Shown here in pieces: positions 1-10,529 of a stretch of 64,000 nt of DNA; the stretch's first letter is position 1, and every line of letters begins with the position of its first letter. The notes under the pieces were generated by a model. That model was given only the letters and a program-made list of their open reading frames with translations. It was not told where the DNA came from and did no database searches. This stretch comes from Mytilinidion resinicola. Lineage: Eukaryota > Ascomycota > Dothideomycetes > Mytilinidiales > Mytilinidiaceae. Made by a program: the position numbers and the translations under genes. The stretch is taken from positions 707,380 through 771,379 of the forward strand of contig NW_022985437.1 in assembly GCF_010093595.1 (NCBI RefSeq), written 5' to 3'.

Positions 1-1
1 T

Positions 2-259
2 GGGTACGTTCTTTTCTGGCTTAACCTGCGCCGGGAGAACGAGGCGCGGCAGGCGCTAGTGCGGAGCTGGGACGCTGATGATGTGGAAGCTGAGCGGCGG
101 GATGGAAGGGGTCCGGTTCGGCGGCAGAGGGGGTTTGCGTTGGGGCTGGCGAGGTTGTTGGCAGAGGTGAAGGGGTTCGCGGGGTTGACGGAGTGGGTCG
201 AGAAGGCGAGTGAGGGCCGGGAGGGGGATGAGAGGGTCACGTTTGTTTGGGGGTATTAG
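2..259 (+). CDS. C-terminal end of a probable membrane transporter (partial)
   Basis: An open frame enters from the left edge and stops at 257-259, giving about 85 residues. It begins with a short hydrophobic stretch (GYVLFWLNL) followed at once by a charged segment (RRENEARQ) and a polar tail ending in FVWGY. A last transmembrane helix followed by a basic 'RREN' stretch and an aromatic end is what fungal MFS permeases of the Dal5/Tna1 (anion:cation symporter) group look like at their C terminus. The match is by general pattern only, because most of the protein lies outside the window. Confidence 0.4.
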   Translation, partial: GYVLFWLNLRRENEARQALVRSWDADDVEAERRDGRGPVRRQRGFALGLARLLAEVKGFAGLTEWVEKASEGREGDERVTFVWGY

Positions 260-715
260 AGTTTTGATGGTAGGGTGGTTGTGGCGTTTTGGTGTTCTGG
301 GTGGCTATTTATTAAGGCATGACGATACCCGTGGGATGATATCCAAGTGTGAGGTTTATGCATTATGGATGGTTATTGTTGCAGAGAATGGGTGGATGTG
401 ATTTGTGTAGGTGACGCGTTCTGAACCTGCCGTTATTAATTTTCTTGCGCGTGCGTGAATGGGGATCGTGAGGACTGACAATCTGACCAACGCTGATGAG
501 CCATCGAAGCACCCCCCGATTGTGGAAATATGCCGAAGTTTCGGAGTCGCATCTTGCCGTTCCAACTCGGGCTCTGCGGGAGCGGGGGTAGGGGATGAAA
601 GGGGGAGGCGGTGGTAGTGGACAAGCGTGAATACAATAGATAGATAGTAGGGGCTGAGTAGATAGCTAACCGGCAACTAAGCAAGTGAAACATCCCAAAG
701 TGAAGGTAAACCGCC
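260..715. other. Intergenic, no gene seen
   Basis: Region between the ends of two convergent genes. Only short overlapping ORFs without family features are present. It probably holds the 3' untranslated ends of both neighbours. Confidence 0.5.
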
Positions 716-3672
716 CTACTGATCCCAGTCGATAAAAAGCCAAGGGTAAGTAGATTTGAGCCATTCATTTGACGCTTCGTATGCGTTTCCAAGCAGTCCA
801 TTCTTCCATAAGCGGTATGCAACATGCTTCCTCCAGCTAACCTCGCGTGCAGAAAAAATCGGGGGATATTGGTTGTCTTGATGATCGCTATGCTCGCACA
901 TATCTTTCACAACGTAGTTTGTGCAAGGGCGCCCATCGGAATGATAGCGGGCGTGGATGTGGCACGGATCCACAGCGGCTTCAAAATGCATGGCTGCGAA
1001 CATGAAAAACGGTGCCAGCCACCACTGCCACACCCGGTGGCTTCCGCGGTGTCGAGATGAACTTCCTTCGGTCGTAAGGTCCTCCAGCTCTTCACTTTCG
1101 TTTAACTCAAGGCCTCCATGCTCTATGACAACAGTCTCGTACCTCTCGTCTATTTCGTTGTCTAGCCACTCGATACCGTCTGCTTCGTCGTCTTTCTGAA
1201 GTAGCTGAGCGACATCGAAACCAACTTTCTCGAGACACTGGCACCAAAGGGTCCAGGACGATGTTGAATTCATCATGTCCGAAGGCGTAACTCCCCATAT
1301 GTTTCGGAGATTTGGGTCGCATCCTATTTGAAGAAGCGATACAATCATTTCGGTCATCTCTTCCAACCATGCGGAGCCTAATTTGTAGACATTGCAGATC
1401 CTAAGTCGGTCAGAAATATGGTGAAAGATTCCCTGGCCTGAGTTACTGGTGGCGTAGGGGTCTGCTCCATATTTGAGGAACAATCTCATCACGCGAGGAA
1501 GCGCCCTGGCGCAGACACCGACTGTGGTAGACAACAAAGGAGTAAGTCCCTAGCCGTCCTTATCTTCCATGTCAGCACCACGCTGGATCAGAAGTTCTAG
1601 AGATTGACAGGACTCAGACATTACGTCAGCGCTGAGCCACGAGCAGAACAACGCTCGAGATGCGCGGTGAAGGATGCCACGTGTATAGGTCCATTCAAGT
1701 TCAACAGTTACATCCGAGTCGACGTGCACAGCCCAATCCACAATATCGGCACCTCTAGCAGTCGTGAGAGCGCGTGTGGCATCTAGGACTTGCGCACTAT
1801 GCTGGTTTTCTTGTTTCATCTGTCTATAAAAGATAGACAATGCTGAGGACCCTTTGCTGTGATAGATCCGATGTCAGAAGCTAGATTATAAAGAGCAAAA
1901 AAGATGACATACTAGTTACAGTCCAGCGGATCAGCGCCTTCGAGTAGCAGCGTTTGCATAATCTCTAGTTGGTGCCAGTATGCCGCCCACTATAGATATG
2001 TTAGTAATACACACTATTTGGAAGCAGTAAATTAGCCAACAATTGGAATAAATACGGGCTTACTCCCAGTAAGGTGATTCCGTCGTCACTTTCCCGGTCA
2101 TTCGGATGAACCCGACGGTTCCACAATAGATCGCGGACACCATTGATGTGACCATATTGGATGAATCTCCATATATCATGATCCGCGCGTAGGAGTCCAA
2201 ATGTTGAAAGTAGAGGCGACATGGTGGGTGTCGGCGCGTCGTTGGCAAAAGAAGCCGCGAACCCACAAACTGACAGTTCAGCTCTCGGAAAGAACAGGGC
2301 TCGGAATCCTCCAAAATTGTGTTCATGTGATTGACTCGGGTCGCTCTTGGTTCTGAAAACTATTACTGATCCGATAGAACCAAGGTCTACATGGATCTCA
2401 ATTTCTTGAACTTCTACTACTTTGAGACGTTCGGAATCATTCTTGTAGTACAATACGCTCGTGATAGTCTGAACATATGACGGACGGGTTTTCAGAATGT
2501 TTTGCAGTGCGATAGGTTGGGATGGTCTGTACCTTCCAAGAGAATCTGGTTGTCTCTTCTTTGAGGCGAGTTCGTGAGAAGCCTGGGCATACAACTTCGC
2601 TAGAAGAGATCTGAGATTCTCGAAAAGATTACCTGCCCCGCTTGGAGAAAGTGGGTTGTTTCCCGATGGTTGATTTACCGAAGCAACAACCTTTCCAAAC
2701 TGTGTTGAGAGTAGAGATAAAGAAGCGGCGGCATCTTGGGCAGAGCCAGTTAGTATCACTTGATCTCCCACAGGGGTCAGGTGGAGTGCATTGAGGTTCT
2801 CAACGATATCAGCTAACCGATCCAACTTGCCCAACTTCGTGCAAGCATGCTTTGCAAAATGTTGTATCATTTCCTTCGACGCTGCACCATCAGAATGAAT
2901 TGCTGACAACCGGTCACTGACAGTCGAGAACCCCGCGACCATAGAATCTGTATGCTCTCTCTGTTGGTCTAGCATCGAGGATATGCCATGGCTATGGGTG
3001 GATATCTTTTGTAGGACTGCCTGTGACAGTTGTAATTGCTCACGGCGCATACATCGCTGAGTCTTGTCAACGGCGCTGAGTTGCAGGCGACTTGTTGTAA
3101 AGCTGGCCTTGAGGTCGGCACGAATACTTTTTTGAATTTCTTGGATGGACTTGAGACTTCTTTGTGTTTCTAGATCGTTATGTCTAAGAAGTGTCAATAT
3201 TACTAGGTTTTGCCTTGCACTTTTAGACTGACCGCCCAATAGTAGACAGAATTTCAGACATTCCCAATCTTCGCCTGTCCAACCTTTCCGAAATTTGATT
3301 CAACTCCTTTTCTCTGAAGACCGACTTTACTCGCGTTCCAAATCGGTTGAACGCATGCTTAGCGCTGGACTCAGGATTCCCGAGTAGTTTTCTGAGACAG
3401 GCTAGATCTTGAACGAAGGCCTTGAGCTCTTCCTCAAGAGCATCGAAGGATGACCGGTGTAAAGTCGCAAGCGATGAGGTCAAGTATGATTGTTTGAGAG
3501 CCTTGATCCGAATGAGCGCCTTCTCTAGGCCGGCAAGGTGGCGATGGATGTAATTCAGCTCCGCCGATGCTTGGCGTAAGGCTGAGATGAACTTGTACGT
3601 CTCTCGGATAGCCCTAAGGCTTACGTCGAGAAGACTGATAGACGCTGAAACGATTGAGAAGGGTTCGGCCAT
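716..3672 (-). pseudogene. Ankyrin-repeat protein with fungal NACHT-type N-terminal domain, interrupted by in-frame TAG
   Basis: Reads from ATG 3672. The N terminus (MAEPFSIVSASISLLDVSLR) is typical of the helical domain that opens many fungal STAND/ankyrin proteins. A coiled-coil region follows, then a middle region and ankyrin-like repeats. Two introns are clear: 1990-2063 (GTAAGC...CTATAG) and 1857-1912 (GTATGT...CACAG); both restore ankyrin sequence in phase. Two problems remain. Around 3223-3240 the first and second coding blocks are in different frames; either there is a phase-0 intron 3228-3330 (GTAAAG...GTCAG), which would remove a conserved-looking helix, or there is a frameshift. 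Second, TAG at 1550-1552 stops the frame inside an ankyrin repeat (MEDKDG-stop-GLTPLL), and the same frame then runs on for over 270 residues to 716. That extension includes another ankyrin-like unit and a hydrophobic segment (WWLAPFFMFAAM). I read it as one gene broken by a nonsense change; readthrough or sequencing error is possible. Confidence 0.6.
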
Positions 3673-4421
3673 GCTTAGCTTATGTGCTTAAGGGTTGGTG
3701 CTTTTGATGTAGAACTAGTTGAGAAGAGTGTGAAGAAAGGTGGACTCATCTAACCTACAAGGTTGACCGGTGCTCCCTCTTTGAAATAATAGGTTGCCTG
3801 GCGAGGCTTAGGCGGGATGTACGTGTTTCTGCGTTGCAGGGTTGGCACCCTCGACAAGGCTGACTGCGAAAATTGTCTATAAAGTCATCCCAAAGCAAAC
3901 CTGAATTACTGCGGGATCTGTTAGCTGTAACAGCTCATTCAATAGTTTTCCATGATGAAGTCTGATTCGAGGAATAACATCTTCAAGCTCTTCGAAGAGC
4001 TCGCCAGAGGAACTACTATGCCTTCGGGGCACCAAAGCACAACATGGCAACTGGACTAGGTCAGGACTGCCTTCTATCATATTGGAATACGCCGTGGTCC
4101 TTGCGAAGAGCTCTAGAAAGGTACGGTGCAAAGGCTGTTCGATGATGGAATTAGAAACTCGAGGGCTAACGACGGAGACTATTGAAGCTTGCACGTGACA
4201 GTATTAAAGCATGCTAGTGGGAGACGTGCCTCGGCTCTCCACAACGATTACTCTTCAGCGTTCAGCAATACTGATTTTCCTCTGGACTTGCATTGGCTTA
4301 AATAACAATCTACTAATCGTGCAGCATCCTGTTCTTCTCACCTGTCGTCTCTTCTCGCTTTTTGCATTCATTGCTCATCAAGCCTCAGGTTTCGACTCAA
4401 TTTCCTGCCATAGCATGCAAC
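3673..4421. other. Divergent intergenic region
   Basis: Lies between the starts of the ankyrin gene (minus) and the thioesterase gene (plus), so it should hold both promoters. It contains a CACGTG E-box at 4192-4197. A 105-codon minus-strand ORF at 3877-4194 has no recognisable feature and is not called. The stretch 4330-4421 is pyrimidine-rich, as expected just upstream of a fungal start codon. Confidence 0.45.
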
Positions 4422-5402
4422 ATGGTGCTCGCCGCAACCCTCCCTGAGCAAGTGGCCCTGGAAAAGATTTCTGAAGACTATTATGTCACCCTTTTTAATC
4501 CGGACAAGATGGGAAACGCAGCTAACATTGCCTATGGTGGATGTACGGTTGGCGTAGGAGTAAATGCGGCGCATCAAACCATCAAACCAGGATATCATTG
4601 CTATTCCATCATGGGCAACTACCTCGGACCCGCTCTCACGGATCGGAAGCTTTTCTGCAAAGTTCGGCGATACAGAGACACTCGGACTTTTGCAAGTCGG
4701 CAGGTCGAGGTCAGTCAGGAGCAAGACGATGGAACCCACCGTCCGTGTCTCATCCTTTTGGCTGAGTTCCAAGTCCAAGAGCCCGCCATTCTGTTTACTT
4801 ATTCCGCGCCGTCTGCTTCCAAATATGCTCCTGCCGAGGAATGTCCCACCAGAGATGAGGTCGCGAATGGACTAGTGAAAGAAGGAAAAGTATCGCAGAA
4901 GATGGTCGACGTATTCAATACAGTGTTCGGACTCATGGCACGCTTTTGGGAGTGCAGATCCCCCCCTGGCAATGTCATGTCGCAGAACTTATACGGGATG
5001 GCGAAGCATCTGAAGACGACACAAGACCACCTGCCTATCACTTCGAAAACATCAGCCGAATGGGTGCGGAGCAAGTCGATTTTGACGACCGCAGCAGAAA
5101 ACGTGTCGGCACTCTCTTTCTACATGGACGGGGCCTTATCATTCCTCCCACTTTCATTCAGTAACTTGTTTTTGCAAGATGCCGCCGCATGTTCGACGCT
5201 TGATTTTGCTCTACGCCTCTTTTCGAACAAGATTGATATGAATCAATGGCATATCAAAGAGCTGAGAACGATTAATGGAGGGGAAGGGAGGACATACGAT
5301 GAGGCACAGATATGGGATCAACAGGGGGAAATGATTGCTTCTATGACACAGCAATGCATTATGCGACCACATAAACCAAAAGCAGTCAAAGCGGCGCTTT
5401 GA
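4422..5402 (+). CDS. Acyl-CoA thioesterase II-like (double hot-dog) protein
   Basis: Intronless, 326 residues. ATG 4422 (AACATGG context) is preferred over an in-frame ATG at 4362, since the extra residues do not resemble the family. The layout fits the TesB/acyl-CoA thioesterase II family: an N-terminal hot dog with 'FNP...GNAANIAYGG' and 'GNYLGPALTDRKLFCKV', the strand 'RTFASRQVEV' (compare RxFxTRRV in TesB), then a C-terminal hot dog with 'LSFYMDGALSFLPLSF', 'ACSTLDFALR' and a final 'GRTYDEAQIWDQQGEMIASMTQ'. Family members hydrolyse acyl-CoA thioesters. Fungal versions of this length also occur in secondary-metabolite clusters, but no cluster partner is seen here. The substrate cannot be told from sequence. 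Confidence 0.8.
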   Translation: MVLAATLPEQVALEKISEDYYVTLFNPDKMGNAANIAYGGCTVGVGVNAAHQTIKPGYHCYSIMGNYLGPALTDRKLFCKVRRYRDTRTFASRQVEVSQEQDDGTHRPCLILLAEFQVQEPAILFTYSAPSASKYAPAEECPTRDEVANGLVKEGKVSQKMVDVFNTVFGLMARFWECRSPPGNVMSQNLYGMAKHLKTTQDHLPITSKTSAEWVRSKSILTTAAENVSALSFYMDGALSFLPLSFSNLFLQDAAACSTLDFALRLFSNKIDMNQWHIKELRTINGGEGRTYDEAQIWDQQGEMIASMTQQCIMRPHKPKAVKAAL

Positions 5403-5864
5403 TTGAGCTGGGAGTGGGTAGATAGCGAACGACAATGGGAGCGAGCGTATGATCTGAGATCAGTTCGAACATCTGTAGCACCTCGAAATGTCAAAATCGA
5501 ACTCTTTCAATTGGTAGTTGCTGTAACCGATCATCTGTTGATCCAAGATCTCGAATTTGGTATTCGTTACGTTGTCTTTGTTGACGTCGAGAGTGAGGTT
5601 GGTGATGTCCTACAAAGGTAAGCAGCACAGACCAACGAAAACGAAAACGGTTCGGGTGTCGTGCACGTGACCGTTCCGTTCTCCCAGATCTCGAAACCTC
5701 ATCTGAACCGCAACTTCAGAGCTCATCCACCCAACCACGCCATCGAACCTCATCCCCCACGGGCCACTATCCGCAAACCAGTATGTCAATTGCGCACTCC
5801 GGAGCTCCCTTCGCCCTCAATTCGCGCCCTGGACAATGCTAACGAAGATACCGCAGAGCCCGTC
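5403..5864. other. Upstream region of nuclear ATP8
   Basis: No gene seen. A CACGTG element (5664-5669, followed by AC) lies about 200 bp before the ATP8 start. The sequence from about 5690 is C/A-rich and probably forms the 5' leader; 'ACCGCAG' ending at 5855 could be the 3' end of a leader intron. Confidence 0.4.
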
Positions 5865-6231
5865 ATGAACTCCACCCGTGTCTTCCGCCCGCTCGCAAGG
5901 GCCATGCAGCACCAGCCAGGCATGCTGCATGCCTCAACGATTGCACGCCCTACTCTAGCCGCTACCCAGATCAAGGCGAAGCAGACCGAGACTCCGGCCA
6001 AGCCAGCTCAGGGACTGGTATGCAATTTGCGAGCCCATGAAGCCGGGCACGGCTAACAGACTGCAGATGATGTACCGCGCGGCGATGCCCCAACTTGTCC
6101 CCTTCTTCTTCGTCAACGAGACCACCGTTGCCTTCATTGCGCTCCCGGCCCTCATCTACGTCTTCTCTAAGTACATCCTGCCCGCGAAGGTCCGCACCCA
6201 GGCTGCGCGTCTGTTCATCAGCAAGCTATAA
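5865..6231 (+). CDS. ATP8: Nuclear-encoded mitochondrial ATP synthase subunit 8
   Basis: Two exons, 5865-6017 and 6067-6231, joined across a 49-nt intron (GTATGC, branch GGCTAAC, CTGCAG), give 105 residues. Exon 2 encodes MMYRAA followed by a typical fungal Atp8: MPQLVPFFFVNETT, a single hydrophobic helix, then SKYILPAKV and a C-terminal RLFISKL. Atp8 is a one-helix Fo subunit that in most fungi is made inside mitochondria. Exon 1 (51 codons) is rich in Arg, Ala, Ser and Thr and nearly free of acidic residues (RVFRPLARAMQ), which is a classical mitochondrial presequence. The intron falls exactly between presequence and mature protein. Loss of atp8 from mtDNA is known in some Pleosporales (Parastagonospora nodorum), which fits. 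Its short upstream spacing suggests its own promoter. Confidence 0.85.
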
Positions 6232-6701
6232 GCACTGGATGGATATCATTGGGAGAATTAGTGGAGGAGGAAGGGGGATATCTTTGCGGGTAGTAGCGGG
6301 TGTTGATTGTACATAAGGACCTTAGCCGGGCTAGAATTGCGTCAAGAATCGAGCTTTGGTTGGAACCTTACTTGGATGTGCCATTGAGCGGCGTATGATC
6401 CAAGTAAGAAAGCTGCGAGCTACTTCAAGGCTCAGCACATTTTGAGGAAGTATGTCTGGTGATGGCGCAAGGTGTCTGTTGCGAGGAGCTACTGCCAATT
6501 CTTTCTCTCTGCAAAGTATTACTGACTGTAGACATCTGGGCGTTTCGTCTAAACACCATCCATCCGAACGCATCCCAATCGCTCAATCCATCAATATCGC
6601 AACCACTCTCGCCGCCGCTAAAGTCATCTTATCTCAAACCATCGCCGAAGAATCACTTCTTTTCACTTTCTTCTTAGCGCCTTCTCCCAAGTACAACCAC
6701 C
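6232..6701. other. Intergenic, no gene seen
   Basis: 3' region of ATP8 and upstream region of the next small gene. Only short ORFs without recognisable features. The stretch before 6702 is C/A/T-rich, like a leader. Confidence 0.4.
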
Positions 6702-7074
6702 ATGTGTTCCCTATACCTTTGTTTCCGACGTCTCATCGCCCACCCACAGTTCCGCCTATTCCTAGACACCTCACTACTATCGCCGGGCGTTTCTTCCGTC
6801 ATAAAATGGATCTTACTCTGCATCGCCAGCGGCATAGCAGGCAAAGCCGTCCGTGCCCGACGCGAGCTCGGAAAGAAAAGGTCACGACTCCTAGACCGCT
6901 TGCTGGGCCCTATTGACAGGACGTCTGTGGTTCAGCTTCTACAACTTTATGTCCAACCATTCAAAACAACTATTTGGGCCAGGAGGTACGTTGAAAATAC
7001 CTTATGCTTGAGTGATGATGAGCTGACTTAGTAAGGCTCAAACGGTTCTTCTTCCCGCGGCTGAGCCAAAATAG
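6702..7074 (+). CDS. Small hypothetical membrane protein
   Basis: ATG 6702 (ACCACCATG context). Exon 1 6702-6985 and exon 2 7032-7074 are separated by a 46-nt intron (GTACGT, GCTGAC branch, CTTAG). The product has about 108 residues, with one predicted transmembrane helix (VSSVIKWILLCIASGIAG) followed by a basic stretch (RARRELGKKRSR), so the C-terminal side is probably cytosolic or matrix-facing. I do not recognise the family. The good splice signals and start context are the main support; it could also be a non-coding transcript. Confidence 0.4.
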
Positions 7075-8889
7075 ACCTAATATTAGCGGCGATGAGGGAT
7101 GGGAGGGAGTAGACAACCGTGTCGTTAGGGCACGATTTGTCTTGTTCTGGTGGCATGATAGGAAAGGGTGGAAAGAGGGAGATGAGAGCGATGGATTTTG
7201 GATACCTTTGGCTATTGGTGTGCTTGCTTGGGTCGTTGGGCGTAATTGATATCCCGACGGTTTCGTGAGGTAGATTGCGTAAGCCGGAGAATTGTCGCCG
7301 TTCAGCGTCGTATCGCTATGAAATTGCATCACGGTCAGAGGCGATATGAATGAATTAGGGTACAGTGAAGCGGACCACAATCTTACCGAAGAGATCTCCT
7401 CCTGGTCAAGCATCGCGTGTGAGGTTTATGTGAGCTTCCCCTCTATCTATATATTTTTGTTATTTTTGTTAATCTTGTCTTCCTTTCAACTAACCCACAG
7501 CGCCGTCCCGATTGCGAAGTGCGGCCCGCGTCTGGTGACGTTACGAGGCATCTCATCCTCAGCGGCTTTGTCCTCGAATTGAGGACACTAAGGTTTGGGT
7601 TTGATTCCCGCAGCTCAGTTGACGACATATATTTGTCGAAGAGTGGTAGCGAACCCAAATCCCTTGCTGGGGTTCGTCAGAGTGCTCAGCAGGGGGGGTG
7701 CTCGGTAACGTAAGTTTTCTTTTCGGCGTTTTGCTCGTGAGGTCTTTTATCTGAGTCTTAAGACGGTTGGGATGGATAGGGGTGGTGATAAGCCTGTTTT
7801 GTGACTGTCATGTTCACGTTCACTCTGGTTAGCAAAGGACTCTCAAGGTCGTGTTCGATGCCGTTGTATCAGTGAGTACTAATCTGCACCCCCGTTGCTT
7901 GTTTGCGTATTGCTTAACGTGTGATGTGGGGGAAGCAATCCATCACCCTGGTTCAATGTCACAGCATATTAGTGAGTAGCATTGGATTTTGCGCTTTTTC
8001 GTAATCGGGAGGAGCGAGTACTAGTGGATACGGGATACTCAAATTGGATGAGAGCTATCCCTTAACCCGTCGTGGCGCAACGCTCGGACTTAGGATCAGG
8101 CTCCGTTGAACATAAAGTGACAGTCTGACACCATTTGAGGTCGCCCGCAAAGCTATCGGGCTTGTCAACATTGTCCTTTTCCGATTTTTCGTAACGTAAT
8201 AGAGGACCTCGAGCGGTACTAGGCAAGTGTACGAAAAGCCTAGAGGGAGTGTGTCTCAAGTATTTCGCTGCAGTTCTTATCACTCGAAGCTTTCTATATA
8301 CACTCATCTATATGCCGCTGTCCAAGATATAGGTCGAAGCACTACAAACTGTCTAGACAAGTCACTCATCTATGCCGAGTCATTTTAAGCCTTTTACACT
8401 ATCACTAGGAATGACCCCACCAAAGTCCATTTCCGCTTTTGAACCTGAGCACACAAGGTTTCAAACTGAGCTATGACTAAGCGAACCTGAGTTTATGGCT
8501 GTGCAATCCTGAGCATGCGTTAGCGGCTCTGAGCAAGCCTGAGCAAGCCAAGACTGGTCCTGATTCGGGCCAACACATGTCCTAGATTCAGGCGCAGAAG
8601 TTCAATGCAGCTTTGTCGACATATGAGGCATTGGATCATAACAATTCGCTAGGATTTATCTCCTGCATGCAAACAAGTTTCTATGTTGACTTGGGGTAGT
8701 GATATCGACCGGGTCGCTGTGCTTGGCGACCTGTCTCGGGATTATGTAATGAATTCTCAAGCGTCTAACTAACGTTAACTCAACTACCACCACCATCATT
8801 ATCATCATCACCCTTATCGTTCTTATCGCTTTCATCGACGAAACTACTATCAACGTCAATCTTAGTTGTCGGAACTCGTTGAAAGCACT
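7075..8889. other. 1.8-kb gene-poor region
   Basis: No gene I can support. A perfect 7-bp hairpin (TGTCCTC...GAGGACA) lies near 7569-7590, followed by a T-arm-like GGTTTGATTCCC, but no full tRNA fold can be drawn. Around 8440-8560 there are several loose copies of CCTGAGCAAGC. The segment 8780-8860 is rich in ACC and ATC trinucleotides. This looks like the start of an accessory block that runs to about 15 kb. Confidence 0.4.
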
Positions 8890-10308
8890 ATGGCACCGTC
8901 GGCCCTGTACCAACGTTCTTTCGCCGCGCTAGAAGCTCTCAAGCGCAGTAGCGATCTGGCCGATATCACACTACCCGAACGACCTCAAGACATCACAGCG
9001 GAACGAACGTACCTAGACGGCGCGATCACCACGTTAAGCACCTCAACCGGCCACCTTTACCACAACCACGCTATTTGGGCTAACGAGCTTTCTGGGATTA
9101 AGGATGGCGTGACAGAGGTCAGGCAAGATGTGGACATGGTCAGGCAGGATGTGGACAAGGTCAGGCAGGATGTGGACAAAAGATTCACGAGGTTGGATAC
9201 GGAGGTGGCATGGCTTAAGAAGGGGGTAATAGGGCTTGAAAAGGAGGTAGGAGGGCTCAAGCAGGAGGTGAACAAGGTCAGGCAGGATGTGGACAAGGTC
9301 AGGCAGGATGTGGACAAGGTCAGGCAGGATGTGGACAAACGATTCACGAGGTTGGATACGGAGATGTTAGAGGTCAGGCAGGATGTGGACGAGGTCAAGA
9401 AGGAGATCAAGAAGATCCAGGACGATGTGGCAGATTTCAAGCAGATATCACTAAACAGGCACGCGGAGAACGCATGGGATAACATTATGACGGTTGAACA
9501 CAACGGCGAAGTACCACCTAGATTTCCGCACAAGGTTATTATGCTGTGGAGACTTCAACGCCCGGAAAAACGTAAGCCACCTATATCGGTCCGCGTTTCT
9601 ATAGAGGCTAACACTTAGTTCTTTGCAGAACATGAATTAATCCGCTTACTCAAATTCTATCACATTGAGAAGACCTGGCTAGAGGATCACACTGATGACT
9701 TGGATACCTGGGAACACGGGGATCTGGAACATCCGGGCAGTGACTCAGATTCAGACGATATTGCGCAAAGCTATACGTCTTTGGAAGCTGCGGTAAAAGC
9801 GCATCCCGAAATAGCACTGCGAGCACTCACAGAAGCACTCGGGATGAACTATGACCGCATATCAAAAAGAATATTAAAATGGGAAGAGAATCAAGCGCGC
9901 ATGAGGGAAGAGAGAAGGATTGAAAAGCGCAAGCGTATTATCAGTGAAGGTATTGGGCGCAATACGGCTGACACAGCACCAAACAAGCATCGCAAAACAG
10001 ATGCTAAAACGGCCAGCCCTGAAGGGCTGTCAACTCGACTCCCACTTAAGGACCTAGTCGGCGGCCACGAGTCTATTGGACCCAAGTCAAGTCCTGAATC
10101 CGGCACTAAAATCGGATGGAAAGTCGAGTCCAGCGAAGGGTCTCAAAAGCGGGTCCGCGACACCGGGCGTTTCAAAGCCGCGTCGCCTTCCAAAGCCGCA
10201 TCGCCTTCCAAAGCCGCATCGCCTTCCAAAGCCGCGTCGTCTTCCAAAGCCGCGTCGCCTTCCAAAGCCGCATCATGGGATGCAACGGTGCCTTTTACCG
10301 ATAACTAG
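8890..10308 (+). CDS. Repeat-rich coiled-coil protein of unknown function
   Basis: Exons 8890-9571 and 9629-10308, intron 9572-9628 (GTAAGC, GGCTAAC, TTGCAG), 453 residues. ATG 8890 is the first ATG in frame. Residues about 75-190 form a long coiled coil built from a seven-residue unit (KVRQDVD-like, seven copies) in two blocks. Each block ends in KRFTRLDTE, so the region arose by internal duplication. Exon 2 begins with a globular part (ELIRLLKFYHIEKTWLEDH), then an acidic stretch, a basic RMREERRIEKRKR helix and a C-terminal tail of KAASPS repeats. No catalytic motif is visible. The exact heptads suggest a self-associating fibrous protein, and the SPSK tail resembles a phosphorylated or DNA-proximal linker. 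Both statements are inference. Confidence 0.65.
9114..9363 (+). repeat. Coding minisatellite, 21-bp unit in two blocks
   Basis: The unit AAGGTCAGGCAGGATGTGGAC occurs three times from about 9117 and three times from about 9273, with a further copy at about 9369. Both triple blocks are followed by the same GATTCACGAGGTTGGATACGG sequence (9182 and 9341), an offset of 159 bp or 53 codons. Units are nearly identical at DNA level, so the array is recent or kept uniform, and it stays in frame. Confidence 0.85.
10171..10275 (+). repeat. Coding 18-bp tandem repeat (KAASPS)
   Basis: About six tandem copies of TCCAAAGCCGCRTCGCCT encode the Ser/Pro/Lys-rich tail of the coiled-coil gene. Copies differ at one or two bases, mainly CGC/CAC choices at a CpG. 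Confidence 0.85.
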
Positions 10309-10529
10309 ATGGATATAAAGGTTAATGCGGAACCAGATGGAAGCAATTTGTTGTAGACACGGGAAGGGGAGCAGCTGATGAAGTGGGACTCGCGTATGGC
10401 CCCTGGTGGGCATATTGTATCTTGTTCTTACTCTGTCTTCTCTCTACCCGTTTCTAGCTCCTGTACTGTCCCTGTCTAACTACGTCTCTTGCCCTGAGCC
10501 GCTTGTTCCCATCTTCCTAAACTAACCAG

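Noticed and set aside
3877..4194. 105-codon minus-strand ORF upstream of the ankyrin gene
   Set aside because: No recognisable feature; lies in a divergent promoter region.
7560..7625. tRNA-like segment: hairpin GTCCTC...GAGGAC followed by GGTTTGATTCCC resembling a T arm
   Set aside because: No matching acceptor stem or D arm could be drawn, and the presumed anticodon loop lacks the conserved U33.
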